A stretch of 64,000 nucleotides of DNA from Bacteroidota bacterium (GTDB taxonomy: Bacteria > Bacteroidota > Bacteroidia > 2-12-FULL-35-15): the NCBI GenBank assembly GCA_017303895.1, contig JAFLBF010000004.1:208920-272919 (forward strand), written 5' to 3'. A program made the position numbers and the translations under genes. Shown here one piece after another: positions 45,344 to 54,558 of the stretch (positions are counted from its first letter, which is position 1; every line of letters starts with the position of its first letter). The notes beneath the pieces are model-generated. The model had not been told where the DNA came from, did not search any database, and saw nothing but the letters and a program-made list of their open reading frames with translations.

Positions 45344-46720
45344 ATGGCATTCCGTAAAGCAAGCAACAATATCTTAGAAACCATTGGCAATACACCACTT
45401 GTAAGAATTAACAACATTACAAAAGATGTAAAAGCAACAGTATATGCAAAAGTAGAGACCTTTAATCCCGGCAATTCGATCAAAGACCGTATGGCTTTGA
45501 AAATGATCGAAGATGCTGAAAAAGACGGGCGATTGAAACCTGGAGGGACCATCATTGAAGGTACAAGTGGAAATACGGGAATGGGATTGGCCATTGCTGC
45601 AATCATTAAAGGATATAAATGTATTTTCACTACAACAGATAAGCAATCAAAAGAAAAAGTAGATGCCTTGCGTGCATTCGGTGCAGATGTGATCGTTTGT
45701 CCTACCGATGTGGAACCGGAAGATCCCCGCTCCTACTATTCTGTTTCATCACGCTTGGTAAATGAAGTGCCTAATGCATGGAAACCCAACCAATATGATA
45801 ACTTAAGCAATTCCCAAGCACACTACGAACAAACCGGTCCGGAGATCTGGGAACAAACAGACGGAAAGATCACCCATTTGGTAGTTGGTGTTGGTACAGG
45901 TGGAACCATTTGCGGAACAGGAAGATATTTGAAAGAAAAGAATCCAAACATCAAAGTTTGGGGTATTGATACCTATGGCTCTGTTTTCAAAAAATATAAA
46001 GAGACAGGGATCTTTGATAAGAATGAAATCTATCCATACATAACAGAAGGTATTGGAGAGGATTTTTTACCTGCCAATGTAGATTTCAATATTATTGATC
46101 GCTTTGAAAAAGTAACCGATAAAGATGCAGCGATCATGACGCGTGAGATTGTGAAGAAAGAAGGTATATTTTCAGGAAATTCAGCAGGATCAGCAATGGC
46201 CGGCTTACTTCAATTGAAAGATGAGTTAAAAGAAGGCGATGTAGTAGTGGTTATTTTCCACGATCATGGAACACGTTATTTAGGTAAAATGTTCAACGAT
46301 GAATGGATGATGGAAAAAGGATTCTTTGACAAAAAAGGATTAGTAGCGCAAGACCTTGTAAATAAAAATACCAATGGCAAATTGATCACCATTGAAAGTA
46401 CTGATACCGTTGGCAATGCAGTTGCTTTGATGAACAAGATGGACATTTCACAGATTCCGGTTACACATGACAAACGTATTGTGGGTTCATTAAATGAAAG
46501 TATGCTGTATCAGAAGATCATTGCGAATCCGGATATCAAGAATCAGAAAATTGAAACGGTGATGGCTGCTCCATTCCCATTTGTAGATATCTCTACTCCT
46601 ATTGATTCATTATCAGCTATGATCAATGATAAAAATTTAGCGGTATTGGTAAAAGATTTCAAGTTGGATAAAACGTATATCATTACTTGCTACGATATCA
46701 TGAATGCTTTAACAAAGTAA
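45344..46720 (+). CDS. PLP-dependent cystathionine beta-synthase-type enzyme with CBS pair
   Basis: A 458-residue enzyme of the cysteine synthase/cystathionine beta-synthase family. The catalytic domain (1-~330) shows the PLP lysine K47 in NPGNSIKDRMALKMIE, substrate loop EGTSGNTGMGLAIAA and phosphate-binding VVGVGTGGTICGTGRYLKEK. The C-terminal ~120 residues are a pair of CBS domains (VGNAVALMNKMDISQIPVTH and LAVLVKDFKLDKTYIITCYD). The domain order is that of eukaryotic CBS. Cysteine synthase activity cannot be excluded. A stem-loop terminator follows. Confidence 0.92.
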   Translation: MAFRKASNNILETIGNTPLVRINNITKDVKATVYAKVETFNPGNSIKDRMALKMIEDAEKDGRLKPGGTIIEGTSGNTGMGLAIAAIIKGYKCIFTTTDKQSKEKVDALRAFGADVIVCPTDVEPEDPRSYYSVSSRLVNEVPNAWKPNQYDNLSNSQAHYEQTGPEIWEQTDGKITHLVVGVGTGGTICGTGRYLKEKNPNIKVWGIDTYGSVFKKYKETGIFDKNEIYPYITEGIGEDFLPANVDFNIIDRFEKVTDKDAAIMTREIVKKEGIFSGNSAGSAMAGLLQLKDELKEGDVVVVIFHDHGTRYLGKMFNDEWMMEKGFFDKKGLVAQDLVNKNTNGKLITIESTDTVGNAVALMNKMDISQIPVTHDKRIVGSLNESMLYQKIIANPDIKNQKIETVMAAPFPFVDISTPIDSLSAMINDKNLAVLVKDFKLDKTYIITCYDIMNALTK

Positions 46721-46735
46721 TCAGATAAATCAAAC

Positions 46736-46776
46736 AAATGGGTTGAATCAGGAACGATCTTGGTCAACCCATTTTT
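46736..46776 (+). terminator. Terminator after the cystathionine beta-synthase-type gene
   Basis: AAATGGGTTGA (46736-46746) and TCAACCCATTT (46764-46774) form a perfect 11-bp stem followed by T-rich sequence, 15 bases after the stop. Confidence 0.88.
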
Positions 46777-46789
46777 ATTTTTAATCAGT

Positions 46790-47587
46790 ATGTCTGCATT
46801 TATAGATCAACTCAACAGGAAAATTGAACAGACTTCAGCTCCGAAACGGATCATCTCACTGGTTCCTTCGCAGACAGAATTATTGTATGATCTGGGATTG
46901 AGAGATGAGGTAGTTGGCATTACCAAATTCTGCATTCACCCCGATGAATGGTTCCGTAGCAAAGTAAGAATTGGAGGCACTAAGAAAATTGACTTTGAAA
47001 AAATAAAAGAATTACAACCCGACCTTATCATCGGCAATAAAGAAGAAAACGAGCAAAGTCAGATCGAAAAGCTCATGAAGCATTATACCGTATGGATGAG
47101 TGATATCTATACACTTAAAGATGCCTACGACATGATCACAAGAATAGGCACGCTTGTAGGCAAACAGCAGGAAGCCACCTTTTTGAAACTGCAAATTGAA
47201 TCGCAATTCAATCAATTCAGTCAGAGCAATATTCCATCTAATAAAAAGACTGCTTATTTTATTTGGAATGACCCATATATGGTTGCAGGATCAAATACAT
47301 TCATCAATGAAGTGATGAAATGCTGTGGCCTGGAAAATATCTTTACTGAAAAAGAATCCCGTTACCCGGAAGTATCAGCAGAAGAATTAAATAACCTTCA
47401 ACCTGAATTGATCCTATTGTCATCAGAACCCTATCCATTCAAACAAAAGCACATAGATGAATTGCAGCTCATTTGTCCGAGTGCAAAAATCCTATTAGTA
47501 GATGGGGAACTTTTCTCCTGGTATGGAACGCGCCTTTTAAAAACTCCTGACTACTTAAAAGATCTAAATAAACTGATTGGTGAATAA
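46790..47587 (+). CDS. Helical-backbone metal/corrinoid-binding protein (BtuF-like), no signal peptide
   Basis: A 265-residue protein starting at the ATG at 46790 (MSAFIDQLNRKIEQTSAPKR); a TTG at 46760 lies in the terminator stem. The fold is that of ABC-transporter substrate-binding proteins for vitamin B12 and siderophores: RIISLVPSQTELLYDLGLRD, VGITKFCIHPDEWF, IGGTKKIDFEKIKELQPDLI and LLSSEPYPFKQKHIDEL. No signal peptide or lipobox is present, so it may be cytoplasmic, which is unusual for a binding protein. No permease or ATPase gene is nearby. Ligand unknown. Confidence 0.82.
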   Translation: MSAFIDQLNRKIEQTSAPKRIISLVPSQTELLYDLGLRDEVVGITKFCIHPDEWFRSKVRIGGTKKIDFEKIKELQPDLIIGNKEENEQSQIEKLMKHYTVWMSDIYTLKDAYDMITRIGTLVGKQQEATFLKLQIESQFNQFSQSNIPSNKKTAYFIWNDPYMVAGSNTFINEVMKCCGLENIFTEKESRYPEVSAEELNNLQPELILLSSEPYPFKQKHIDELQLICPSAKILLVDGELFSWYGTRLLKTPDYLKDLNKLIGE

Positions 47588-47621
47588 AGCAGATTAGTTT
47601 TTTCACTCACTTATTTCTTAT

Positions 47622-47629
47622 TAGCTTTG
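47622..47629 (+). promoter_or_regulatory. -7 box upstream of the outer-membrane patatin gene
   Basis: TAGCTTTG matches TAnnTTTG fully. It makes the ATG at 47631 an unlikely start because it would lie at or before the transcription start, and it favours the ATG at 47649. Confidence 0.45.
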
Positions 47630-47648
47630 CATGATAAATGCAAACATC

Positions 47649-49949
47649 ATGAATTTTAATACACATCGGTTTTCACTATTCCTTATAGCGATGTTATTAG
47701 TTTTTGCATCCACGAAATCCCATGCACAAAAAGTAGGTTTGGTATTGAGTGGTGGTGCAGCTAGTGGTGTAGCACACATTGGTGTTTTAAAAGCATTAGA
47801 AGAGAATAACATTCCCATTGATTATATAACCGGCACCTCTATGGGAGCAATGATCGGCTCGCTATATGCTATGGGGTTTTCTCCGGCACAAATAGAAGAG
47901 CTTGTTAAAACAGAAAGTTTCAGGAATTGGTCGGAAGGTATTATCGATGAAAAATATGCATATTACTTTAAAAGAGACGACCACAATGCCTCCTGGGTAA
48001 CTTTTAAAATATCCGACTCTTCACTTACATCCATTCTTCCGACCAACATTATTTCTCCCATTGCGATGGACTTTGGTTCCATGGAGTTGGCAGGAGGACC
48101 TGCTGCAGCTGCTAAATACAATTTTGATAGTTTATTTGTCCCGTTTCGTTGTGTCGCATCAGATATTGAATTAAAACAATCTGTTATTTTTCGGGAAGGT
48201 GATTTAGCCGAGGCGGTTAGAGCATCCATGTCATATCCTTTTTACATCAAACCGATCATGGTGAATGGAAAACTACTCTATGATGGTGGACTATACAACA
48301 ATTTCCCCTCTAACATCATGTATGAAGAGTTTTATCCTGATTTTATGATCGGCAGTAACGTGAGTGGAAACAACCCGCCTCCCGATGAAGACAATTTACT
48401 TTCTCAATTGAGAAGTATGTTACAAAGTAAATCGAACTACAGTATTCTTTGTGAGGCAGGAATTATCATTGAACCGCAAACGGATGTTGGACTCTTTAAT
48501 TTTTCGAATGTACAACCGATCATCGATAGTGGTTATGCAGCAGCTATGCGGAACATCGAATTCATTAAACAAAACACTGAACGTAGAACTACTAAGGAAG
48601 AATTGGCAATAAAAAGAGCCGCATTTAAAGGATTGGAACCTAAGATCGTTTTCGACAATATTTACATAGAAGGGCTAAACAATAAACAAGCCGTTTATGC
48701 AAAAAAAATATTAAGACATAAAAGCAAAACAGTTCCTTTGGAAGATATCAAAGAAGGTTATTTCCGTTTGGCATCCGACAACAAGATCAAACACATCTAT
48801 CCAAAAGCAAAGTATAATCCGGCAACAGGTTATTACGATCTTTATTTAAGAATTAAAAAAGAGCGGAACCTGATCACTTATTTTGGAGGAAATTTTTCCA
48901 ATAAGCCGATCAGCGGTGGTTATTTAGGGCTGCAATACAATTATATGGGACGATTTGCCGCAAGTACCATGGCAAACGCTTATTTTGGTAAGCTATATAG
49001 TTCGATACAGCTAAGAAGCCGATTCGACTTTCCGTTCAAAACCCCTATCTATATTGAGCCAAACATCACTTGGAACAAATGGGACTATTTCAAAAGTAGT
49101 AGTGAGTTTATTCAGGATGCAAAACCAGCCTATTTGATCCAATCAGAAGAATATGCCCAATTGAATATAGGCTTCCCAACCGGTAAAAAAGGCAGAATGG
49201 TGGCTTCAGGAGGTATTGCCCGTACAACAGACAGATATTATCAAACTGCAGCTTTTACACAAAATGACACATCCGATAGAACCGATTTTGATGTGGCTTC
49301 TGCCCAAGTATATTATGAGATCAACTCATTAAACAGAAAACAGTACGCCAATCAAGGGGAATATGTTAAAATCAAAATTCAATATGTAAATGGATTAGAG
49401 ACAAACACACCCGGCTCCACGACAGTTTTAGACACCTTGCCTTTTTACACCAACTATCACGAATGGGTAACATTAAAAATTTTGGGTGAACGCTATTTTA
49501 ACCGGAGAGGACGTTTAAAGGTCGGAATTTGCGGAGAGGGTGTTTATTCTACTCAAACATTATTCAACAACTATACCTCTAGTATTTTAGCTGCCCCAGC
49601 CTTCCAACCTACTGCTGATAGCAGAACAGTCTTCAAAGAAAATTACAGAGCACATCAGTATCTATCCGGGGGAATAAAATTTGTGGTTAATATTCGTAAA
49701 AACATCGAATTGAGAGCCGAAGGCTATATTTTTCAACCATATGAGTCGATGATCAAACGAAACGACTTAAAAGTAGATTATTCCAAGCCTTTTGCATTTC
49801 AACATTATATTGCCACAGGTTATGCCGTTTGGCATACGCCTGTTGGACCTATGAGCCTGGGTGTCAACTACTACGATCAGGTAAAAGACCCTTTTTCGAT
49901 CTTATTTCATTTCGGCTATATCATATTTAACAAAAGAGCACTCGAATAG
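47649..49949 (+). CDS. Patatin-like phospholipase with C-terminal outer-membrane barrel
   Basis: A 766-residue exported protein. I start it at the ATG at 47649, giving the signal peptide MNFNTHRFSLFLIAMLLVFA then STKSHA. The patatin domain (~28-310) has nucleophile S64 in GTSMGAMIG and Asp212 in LLYDGGLYNNFP. The oxyanion motif reads LSGGAASGVAHIG where the family normally has GGGxxG. A POTRA-like segment (~330-420, IVFDNIYIEGLNNKQAVYAK) and a BamA/surface-antigen barrel follow to the final strand ILFHFGYIIF. The layout resembles PlpD-type Vd secreted phospholipases, but here the patatin domain is probably kept at the outer membrane. Confidence 0.88.
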   Translation: MNFNTHRFSLFLIAMLLVFASTKSHAQKVGLVLSGGAASGVAHIGVLKALEENNIPIDYITGTSMGAMIGSLYAMGFSPAQIEELVKTESFRNWSEGIIDEKYAYYFKRDDHNASWVTFKISDSSLTSILPTNIISPIAMDFGSMELAGGPAAAAKYNFDSLFVPFRCVASDIELKQSVIFREGDLAEAVRASMSYPFYIKPIMVNGKLLYDGGLYNNFPSNIMYEEFYPDFMIGSNVSGNNPPPDEDNLLSQLRSMLQSKSNYSILCEAGIIIEPQTDVGLFNFSNVQPIIDSGYAAAMRNIEFIKQNTERRTTKEELAIKRAAFKGLEPKIVFDNIYIEGLNNKQAVYAKKILRHKSKTVPLEDIKEGYFRLASDNKIKHIYPKAKYNPATGYYDLYLRIKKERNLITYFGGNFSNKPISGGYLGLQYNYMGRFAASTMANAYFGKLYSSIQLRSRFDFPFKTPIYIEPNITWNKWDYFKSSSEFIQDAKPAYLIQSEEYAQLNIGFPTGKKGRMVASGGIARTTDRYYQTAAFTQNDTSDRTDFDVASAQVYYEINSLNRKQYANQGEYVKIKIQYVNGLETNTPGSTTVLDTLPFYTNYHEWVTLKILGERYFNRRGRLKVGICGEGVYSTQTLFNNYTSSILAAPAFQPTADSRTVFKENYRAHQYLSGGIKFVVNIRKNIELRAEGYIFQPYESMIKRNDLKVDYSKPFAFQHYIATGYAVWHTPVGPMSLGVNYYDQVKDPFSILFHFGYIIFNKRALE

Positions 49950-49988
49950 CCCTCCAAATTACTGTACTTCAATACTTTAAATACTTTT

Positions 49989-50018
49989 TTGTTTTTAAAG
50001 ATAAAATACATAAGTTTG
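49989..50018 (+). promoter_or_regulatory. Promoter of hppA
   Basis: TTG (49989-49991), a 19-base spacer and TAAGTTTG (50011-50018), a full consensus match. The leader to the ATG at 50093 is about 70 bases. Confidence 0.7.
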
Positions 50019-50092
50019 CAGCCCTTTTTCCCTAGTGCTTATTAAGGAAGAGGGGAAAATTGAAACAAATAAAACAACTATAACAAACAACT

Positions 50093-52738
50093 ATGAACGA
50101 TTACGTAATTTATTTAGTACCCGCTTTAGGGATCTTGGGATTGTTAGTCATGGCAATCAAATCGGCTTGGGTAAGCAAGCAAGATGCAGGAGATGCTAAC
50201 ATGCAAGAATTAGCTGGTTATATTGCCGATGGTGCAATGGCCTTCTTAAAAGCAGAATGGAAGATCTTGAGTATTTTCGTAGTATTTGCTGCAGCACTAT
50301 TAGCTTATTCAGGAACAATCCATGAAGTAAATGGAAAAGAGATCCATTCAAGCTGGATCATTTCTATTTCTTTCATTATTGGGGCCGTATTCTCTGCTAC
50401 TGCAGGATATATTGGAATGAAGGTAGCTACAAAAGCAAACGTACGTACTACACAAGCTGCTCGTACAAGTTTAGCACAAGCACTTAAAGTATCTTTCACT
50501 GGTGGTACAGTAATGGGATTAGGTGTTGCCGGTCTTGCTGTATTAGGATTAGGTGGATTATTCATTGTATTCCTTTCCATATTTAGTGGTTTAGGTGAAA
50601 ACACTGTAAAAACAGCGATCGAAGTATTGACAGGTTTTTCATTAGGTGCTGAATCTATTGCATTATTTGCTCGTGTAGGTGGTGGTATTTATACTAAAGC
50701 TGCCGATGTTGGAGCTGACTTAGTAGGTAAAGTAGAAGCTGGTATCCCTGAAGATGATGTTCGTAACCCGGCAACCATTGCTGATAACGTAGGTGATAAC
50801 GTAGGTGACGTAGCTGGTATGGGGGCTGACTTGTTCGGTTCTTATGTAGCAACTATCCTTGCGACAATGGTTTTAGGACAAGAGATCACTGTTACTGACA
50901 ATTTCGGTGGTATGTCACCTATTCTTTTACCTATGGTAATTTGTGGTTTAGGTATCGTATTCTCAATCGTTGGAACATGGTTCGTTCGTATTAAAGATGA
51001 AAAATCTAACGTACAAAACGCCTTGAACTTAGGTAACTGGTCGTCTATGATCCTTACAGTTATTGCATCTTTCTTTGTAGTAAACTGGATGTTACCTGAA
51101 ACATTGAACTTGCGTGGTTATGAATTTTCTAAGTTAAATGTATTTTGGGCAATTGTTGTTGGTACTGTTGTAGGTGCTATCATGAGTATTGTTACAGAGT
51201 ATTATACAGCTATGGGAAAACGTCCTGTTAACTCTATTATCCAAAAATCTGCAACAGGTCATGCTACCAATATTATTGGTGGTTTATCTGTAGGTATGGA
51301 AAGTACGGTTATTCCAATCATTGTATTGGCTGCAGGTATCATGAGCTCTTATTATTTTGCAGGTTTATACGGAGTAGCTATTGCAGCTGCAGGTATGATG
51401 GCAACAACAGCTATGCAATTAGCGATCGATGCTTTCGGTCCTATCGCAGATAACGCAGGTGGTATTGCAGAAATGAGTCAATTGCCTCCTGAAGTTCGTG
51501 AGCGTACAGATAATTTAGATGCCGTAGGTAACACTACAGCTGCTACAGGTAAAGGATTTGCAATCGCATCAGCGGCTCTAACATCATTAGCATTATTTGC
51601 TGCGTTTGTTGGAATTGCAGGTATTTCTGCAATCGACATTTACAAAGCTCCTGTATTAGCAGGTTTATTCGTTGGAGCAATGATCCCTTTCATTTTCTCT
51701 GCATTAGCTATTGCTGCAGTAGGTAAAGCGGCAATGGACATGGTACAGGAAGTTAGACGTCAGTTCCGCGAAATTCCGGGTATCATGGAATACAAAGCAA
51801 AGCCAGAATATGAAAAATGTGTTGCTATCTCTACAAAAGCATCTATCCGTGAAATGATGATGCCGGGTGCAATTGCCTTGATCACTCCTGTGATCGTAGG
51901 ATTTATCTTTGGCCCTGAAGTATTGGGTGGCTTATTGGCAGGTGTTACTGTATCAGGTGTTTTGATGGGTATTTTCCAATCTAATGCAGGTGGTGCTTGG
52001 GACAATGCTAAAAAATCATTTGAAAAAGGAGTGGTGATCAACGGAGAAACATTCTACAAAAAATCAGAACCACACAAAGCATCTGTTACTGGTGATACAG
52101 TTGGAGATCCATTCAAAGACACTTCCGGTCCATCAATGAACATTTTGATCAAATTAATGTCGATTGTATCATTAGTTATTGCTCCTTATATCGCTATCAA
52201 TGAAGCGGAGGCTGGAGATGAGTGTCATTCAATGAAAACAGAATGCATTCTAGATCAGCCTGGTAACGCTTGTCATCAAGCTAAAGGCAGCAAATGTGAT
52301 ATGACTGCATGTGCTTCTATGTCGAAAGAGGAATGCGCTAAAATGTGTGACTCAGTAGGATGTACAGCTGAAGAAAAAGCATATTGTATGAGCATGTATG
52401 GTGCTGACGGAAAATTTGTTGGACCGAAATGTGACATGAACAAGTGCATGAAAATGAGCAAAGAAGAATGTGCTAAATATTGTGATTCTGTTGGTTGTTC
52501 AGCAGAAGAAAAAGCAATGTGTGTAAAACATGCAGGCTCAATGGATGTAAAAAAAGATTGTTGCAAAAAAGGTAGCATGGAAGAGAAAAAAGCATGCTGC
52601 AAAGAAGGTGCTTCTGCCGGAAAAGCTTGTAGCGGTGAAGGTGCAAAATCTACTTGCATGGAAAGCTGCAAACACGGTTGCAAAACAAAAGAAGAGTGCG
52701 CAAAAAAGTGTGGTGATTTGTGCGTAAACACTCACTAA
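50093..52738 (+). CDS. hppA: Membrane-bound ion-pumping pyrophosphatase with Cys-rich tail
   Basis: An 881-residue protein. Residues 1-~705 are a 16-helix membrane pyrophosphatase that couples PPi hydrolysis to export of H+ or Na+. The catalytic segments are [20 protein letters not shown] and [20 protein letters not shown], with further Asp-rich sites at [20 protein letters not shown] and [20 protein letters not shown]. Ala in [18 protein letters not shown] marks the K+-dependent class. The family normally ends after the last helix ([16 protein letters not shown]). Here residues 709-881 form an extension with 26 cysteines and two copies of a 32-residue module (734-765 and 779-810). Both termini of this family face outward, so the tail should be periplasmic. 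Confidence 0.95.
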   Translation: MNDYVIYLVPALGILGLLVMAIKSAWVSKQDAGDANMQELAGYIADGAMAFLKAEWKILSIFVVFAAALLAYSGTIHEVNGKEIHSSWIISISFIIGAVFSATAGYIGMKVATKANVRTTQAARTSLAQALKVSFTGGTVMGLGVAGLAVLGLGGLFIVFLSIFSGLGENTVKTAIEVLTGFSLGAESIALFARVGGGIYTKAADVGADLVGKVEAGIPEDDVRNPATIADNVGDNVGDVAGMGADLFGSYVATILATMVLGQEITVTDNFGGMSPILLPMVICGLGIVFSIVGTWFVRIKDEKSNVQNALNLGNWSSMILTVIASFFVVNWMLPETLNLRGYEFSKLNVFWAIVVGTVVGAIMSIVTEYYTAMGKRPVNSIIQKSATGHATNIIGGLSVGMESTVIPIIVLAAGIMSSYYFAGLYGVAIAAAGMMATTAMQLAIDAFGPIADNAGGIAEMSQLPPEVRERTDNLDAVGNTTAATGKGFAIASAALTSLALFAAFVGIAGISAIDIYKAPVLAGLFVGAMIPFIFSALAIAAVGKAAMDMVQEVRRQFREIPGIMEYKAKPEYEKCVAISTKASIREMMMPGAIALITPVIVGFIFGPEVLGGLLAGVTVSGVLMGIFQSNAGGAWDNAKKSFEKGVVINGETFYKKSEPHKASVTGDTVGDPFKDTSGPSMNILIKLMSIVSLVIAPYIAINEAEAGDECHSMKTECILDQPGNACHQAKGSKCDMTACASMSKEECAKMCDSVGCTAEEKAYCMSMYGADGKFVGPKCDMNKCMKMSKEECAKYCDSVGCSAEEKAMCVKHAGSMDVKKDCCKKGSMEEKKACCKEGASAGKACSGEGAKSTCMESCKHGCKTKEECAKKCGDLCVNTH

Positions 52739-52756
52739 TATTTAAACTTAATTTCG

Positions 52757-52790
52757 AAACGCCTCTTCCCTTAACCGGAGAGGCGTTTTC
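52757..52790 (+). terminator. Terminator of hppA
   Basis: AAACGCCTCT (52757-52766) pairs with AGAGGCGTTT (52779-52788) followed by T-rich sequence, 18 bases after the stop. Confidence 0.9.
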
Positions 52791-52805
52791 TTTAAAACAT
52801 ATTCA

Positions 52806-53429
52806 TTGATCTCCATCATTACTAACTATTTCCCTGATCTTACAGAAAAGCAAATCGAGCAATTTTCTGCATTACAAGGCCTATACGAGCATTGGAATGC
52901 ACAGATCAATGTGATCTCCCGGAAAGATATTGAATCCCTCTACGAAAAGCATGTATTGCATTCATTAGGCATTGCCAAAGTGATGAAATTTAAGCCTAAA
53001 ACAAGAATTATGGATGTGGGATGTGGAGGCGGTTTTCCAGGAATACCACTTGCGATACTTTTTCCCGAATGTAGTTTTTACTTAGTTGACTCCATTGGAA
53101 AAAAGATCAAGGTTGTTAATGAAATTTCTTCTGCCATAGGACTTAGCAATTTGAGAGCGGAGCACAAAAGAGCTGAGGAAGTCAAGGATAAATTTGAATT
53201 CATCATTTCCCGTGCTGTAACTGAATTTCCCGCATTCTATAAATGGGTTCAAAACAAGGTCTCCAAAGAACAATTCAATAATTTGCCCAATGGAATACTC
53301 TATTTAAAGGGAGGCGACCTGACGGAAGAATTAAAGGATTTCAAAAAAAGAATTGTATTGTACGACCTGAAAGATCATTTTAAAGAAGAATTCTTTGAAA
53401 CAAAAAAGGTGGTATATCTGCCTATGTAG
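52806..53429 (+). CDS. rsmG: 16S rRNA (guanine527-N7)-methyltransferase
   Basis: A 207-residue methyltransferase acting on G527 of 16S rRNA. The SAM-binding motif is RIMDVGCGGGFPGIPLAILF; ISRKDIESLYEKHVLHSLGI and IISRAVTEFPAFYKWV are also typical. No ATG fits the start: the family begins only a few residues before YFPDLTEKQIEQF, so the TTG at 52806 is the likely initiator. The hppA terminator ends 15 bases upstream, and no consensus promoter is visible between, so expression may depend on readthrough or a weak promoter. Confidence 0.92.
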   Translation: MISIITNYFPDLTEKQIEQFSALQGLYEHWNAQINVISRKDIESLYEKHVLHSLGIAKVMKFKPKTRIMDVGCGGGFPGIPLAILFPECSFYLVDSIGKKIKVVNEISSAIGLSNLRAEHKRAEEVKDKFEFIISRAVTEFPAFYKWVQNKVSKEQFNNLPNGILYLKGGDLTEELKDFKKRIVLYDLKDHFKEEFFETKKVVYLPM

Positions 53430-53430
53430 A

Positions 53431-53718
53431 TCACTCTTCTACGATCACAAAAATATCCTCATTATCCTTTTTCATAAGGTATTTTTCGCGGGCAAACTTC
53501 TCAAGCGTTTTAGGATTGGTATTTAGCTCTTTTATATCCGATGTGATCTGTTTGATCTCTGTCGCATAATAGTTACGTTCTTCCTCCAGCTTCTTTACAT
53601 CATCACGCAACTCCAGTTGGGTCTTCAGGTCATTTTTATCAAAAAAAGCGATCCACACGGCTAAACCAACAATGGTTAGCAGGTATTTATTGCGCAATAT
53701 GGGCAGTACTTTTTTCAA
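53431..53718 (-). CDS. FtsB/DivIC-like septum formation initiator
   Basis: A 95-residue bitopic protein. A short cytoplasmic start (MKKVLPILRNKYL) precedes one membrane helix (LLTIVGLAVWIAFFDKND) and then a coiled coil (QLELRDDVKKLEEERNYYAT). The end has the family's KFAREKYLMKKDNEDIFVIV. Proteins of this type join FtsL and FtsQ in the divisome. It is convergent with rsmG, one base between the stops. A TATTTTTG box at 53736-53743 on the - strand could drive it. Confidence 0.85.
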   Translation of the reverse strand: MKKVLPILRNKYLLTIVGLAVWIAFFDKNDLKTQLELRDDVKKLEEERNYYATEIKQITSDIKELNTNPKTLEKFAREKYLMKKDNEDIFVIVEE

Positions 53719-53735
53719 GGATTGATTGTTTTACA

Positions 53736-53743
53736 CAAAAATA
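53736..53743 (-). promoter_or_regulatory. -7 box of the DivIC-like gene
   Basis: TATTTTTG on the - strand, 18 bases before the ATG at 53718. No -33 TTG is seen. Confidence 0.35.
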
Positions 53744-53805
53744 AGTACGAATTTTATAGATAATAGATCATTTAGAAATACGTTATCAACCAAACAATTA
53801 ACAAT

Positions 53806-54558
53806 ATGAAAGCTTTTATTATTTTGATTGGTGCTTTATTACTATGTTCTTTTGGTCTTTTATCACCTGATACTTCTTTTCGTGATCAGCAAAAAAAGCA
53901 AGCAAGAGTAAAAGCGGCATATACCGAAAAGTGGGAACAGCTAAAAAAAGATATGGTTTCCAAGAACATTAGTCCTGAAGGTTTTGAGCTATTTATTAGA
54001 GCGTTTAAGCAGGATGAAGTATTAGAAGTATGGCTAAAATCCAAAAACGAAACAACATTCAAGTTATTTAAGAAATATGAAATCTGCAGCTCTTCCGGAG
54101 TATTAGGTCCCAAACGTAAACAAGGAGACGGGCAGGTTCCCGAAGGCTTTTATCAAATTGCCGTTTTTAATCCCTATAGCAGCTATCATTTATCATTGGG
54201 CATTAATTATCCCAATGCAAGCGATAAGATCATTGGGAAAGGAAATTTAGGGGGCGATATCATGATCCACGGTAGTTGTGTGACAATTGGCTGTATTCCG
54301 CTAACAGACACTTTCATCAAAGAAGTATATATTTTGGCGGTGGAGGCCAAACATTCAGGACAAACAAGTATTCCTGTACATATTTTTCCTACCAGACTAA
54401 ACGAAAAAGGGATGAAATTCTTACAAGATGAATATGAAGGGAAAACAATACTATTAAATTTCTGGAAAAATCTTCAACCCGGATTTATATATTTTGAAAA
54501 TAATCATAAACTACCGAAAGTAAATACGGATAAGTCAGGGCAATATGTTTTTAATTAA
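53806..54558 (+). CDS. YafK-like L,D-transpeptidase family protein
   Basis: A 250-residue exported protein with a signal peptide (MKAFIILIGALLLCSFGLLS). The YkuD/ErfK domain has the YafK-type active site IMIHGSCVTIGCIPLTD, with His and the catalytic Cys in TIGC. Upstream are the family segments RKQGDGQVPEGFYQIAVFNP and SLGINYPNASD. YafK (DpaA) of E. coli detaches lipoprotein from peptidoglycan instead of making crosslinks, so a peptidoglycan-editing role is possible. The 3' end overlaps the Kir channel gene, convergent, by eight bases. Confidence 0.88.
   Translation: MKAFIILIGALLLCSFGLLSPDTSFRDQQKKQARVKAAYTEKWEQLKKDMVSKNISPEGFELFIRAFKQDEVLEVWLKSKNETTFKLFKKYEICSSSGVLGPKRKQGDGQVPEGFYQIAVFNPYSSYHLSLGINYPNASDKIIGKGNLGGDIMIHGSCVTIGCIPLTDTFIKEVYILAVEAKHSGQTSIPVHIFPTRLNEKGMKFLQDEYEGKTILLNFWKNLQPGFIYFENNHKLPKVNTDKSGQYVFN

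Noticed and set aside
52276-52731. 151-residue open frame on the - strand under the Cys-rich tail
   Set aside because: It is the complement of the hppA tail; its His/Phe/Ser-rich content follows from the Cys/Lys/Glu codons on the other strand and it has no family features.
52217-52738. Frameshift or fusion artefact making the Cys-rich tail
   Set aside because: The frame runs without break, the repeats stay in the same frame as the pump and the terminator follows the tail, so it reads as one gene. A sequencing error in the helix-tail junction cannot be fully excluded.
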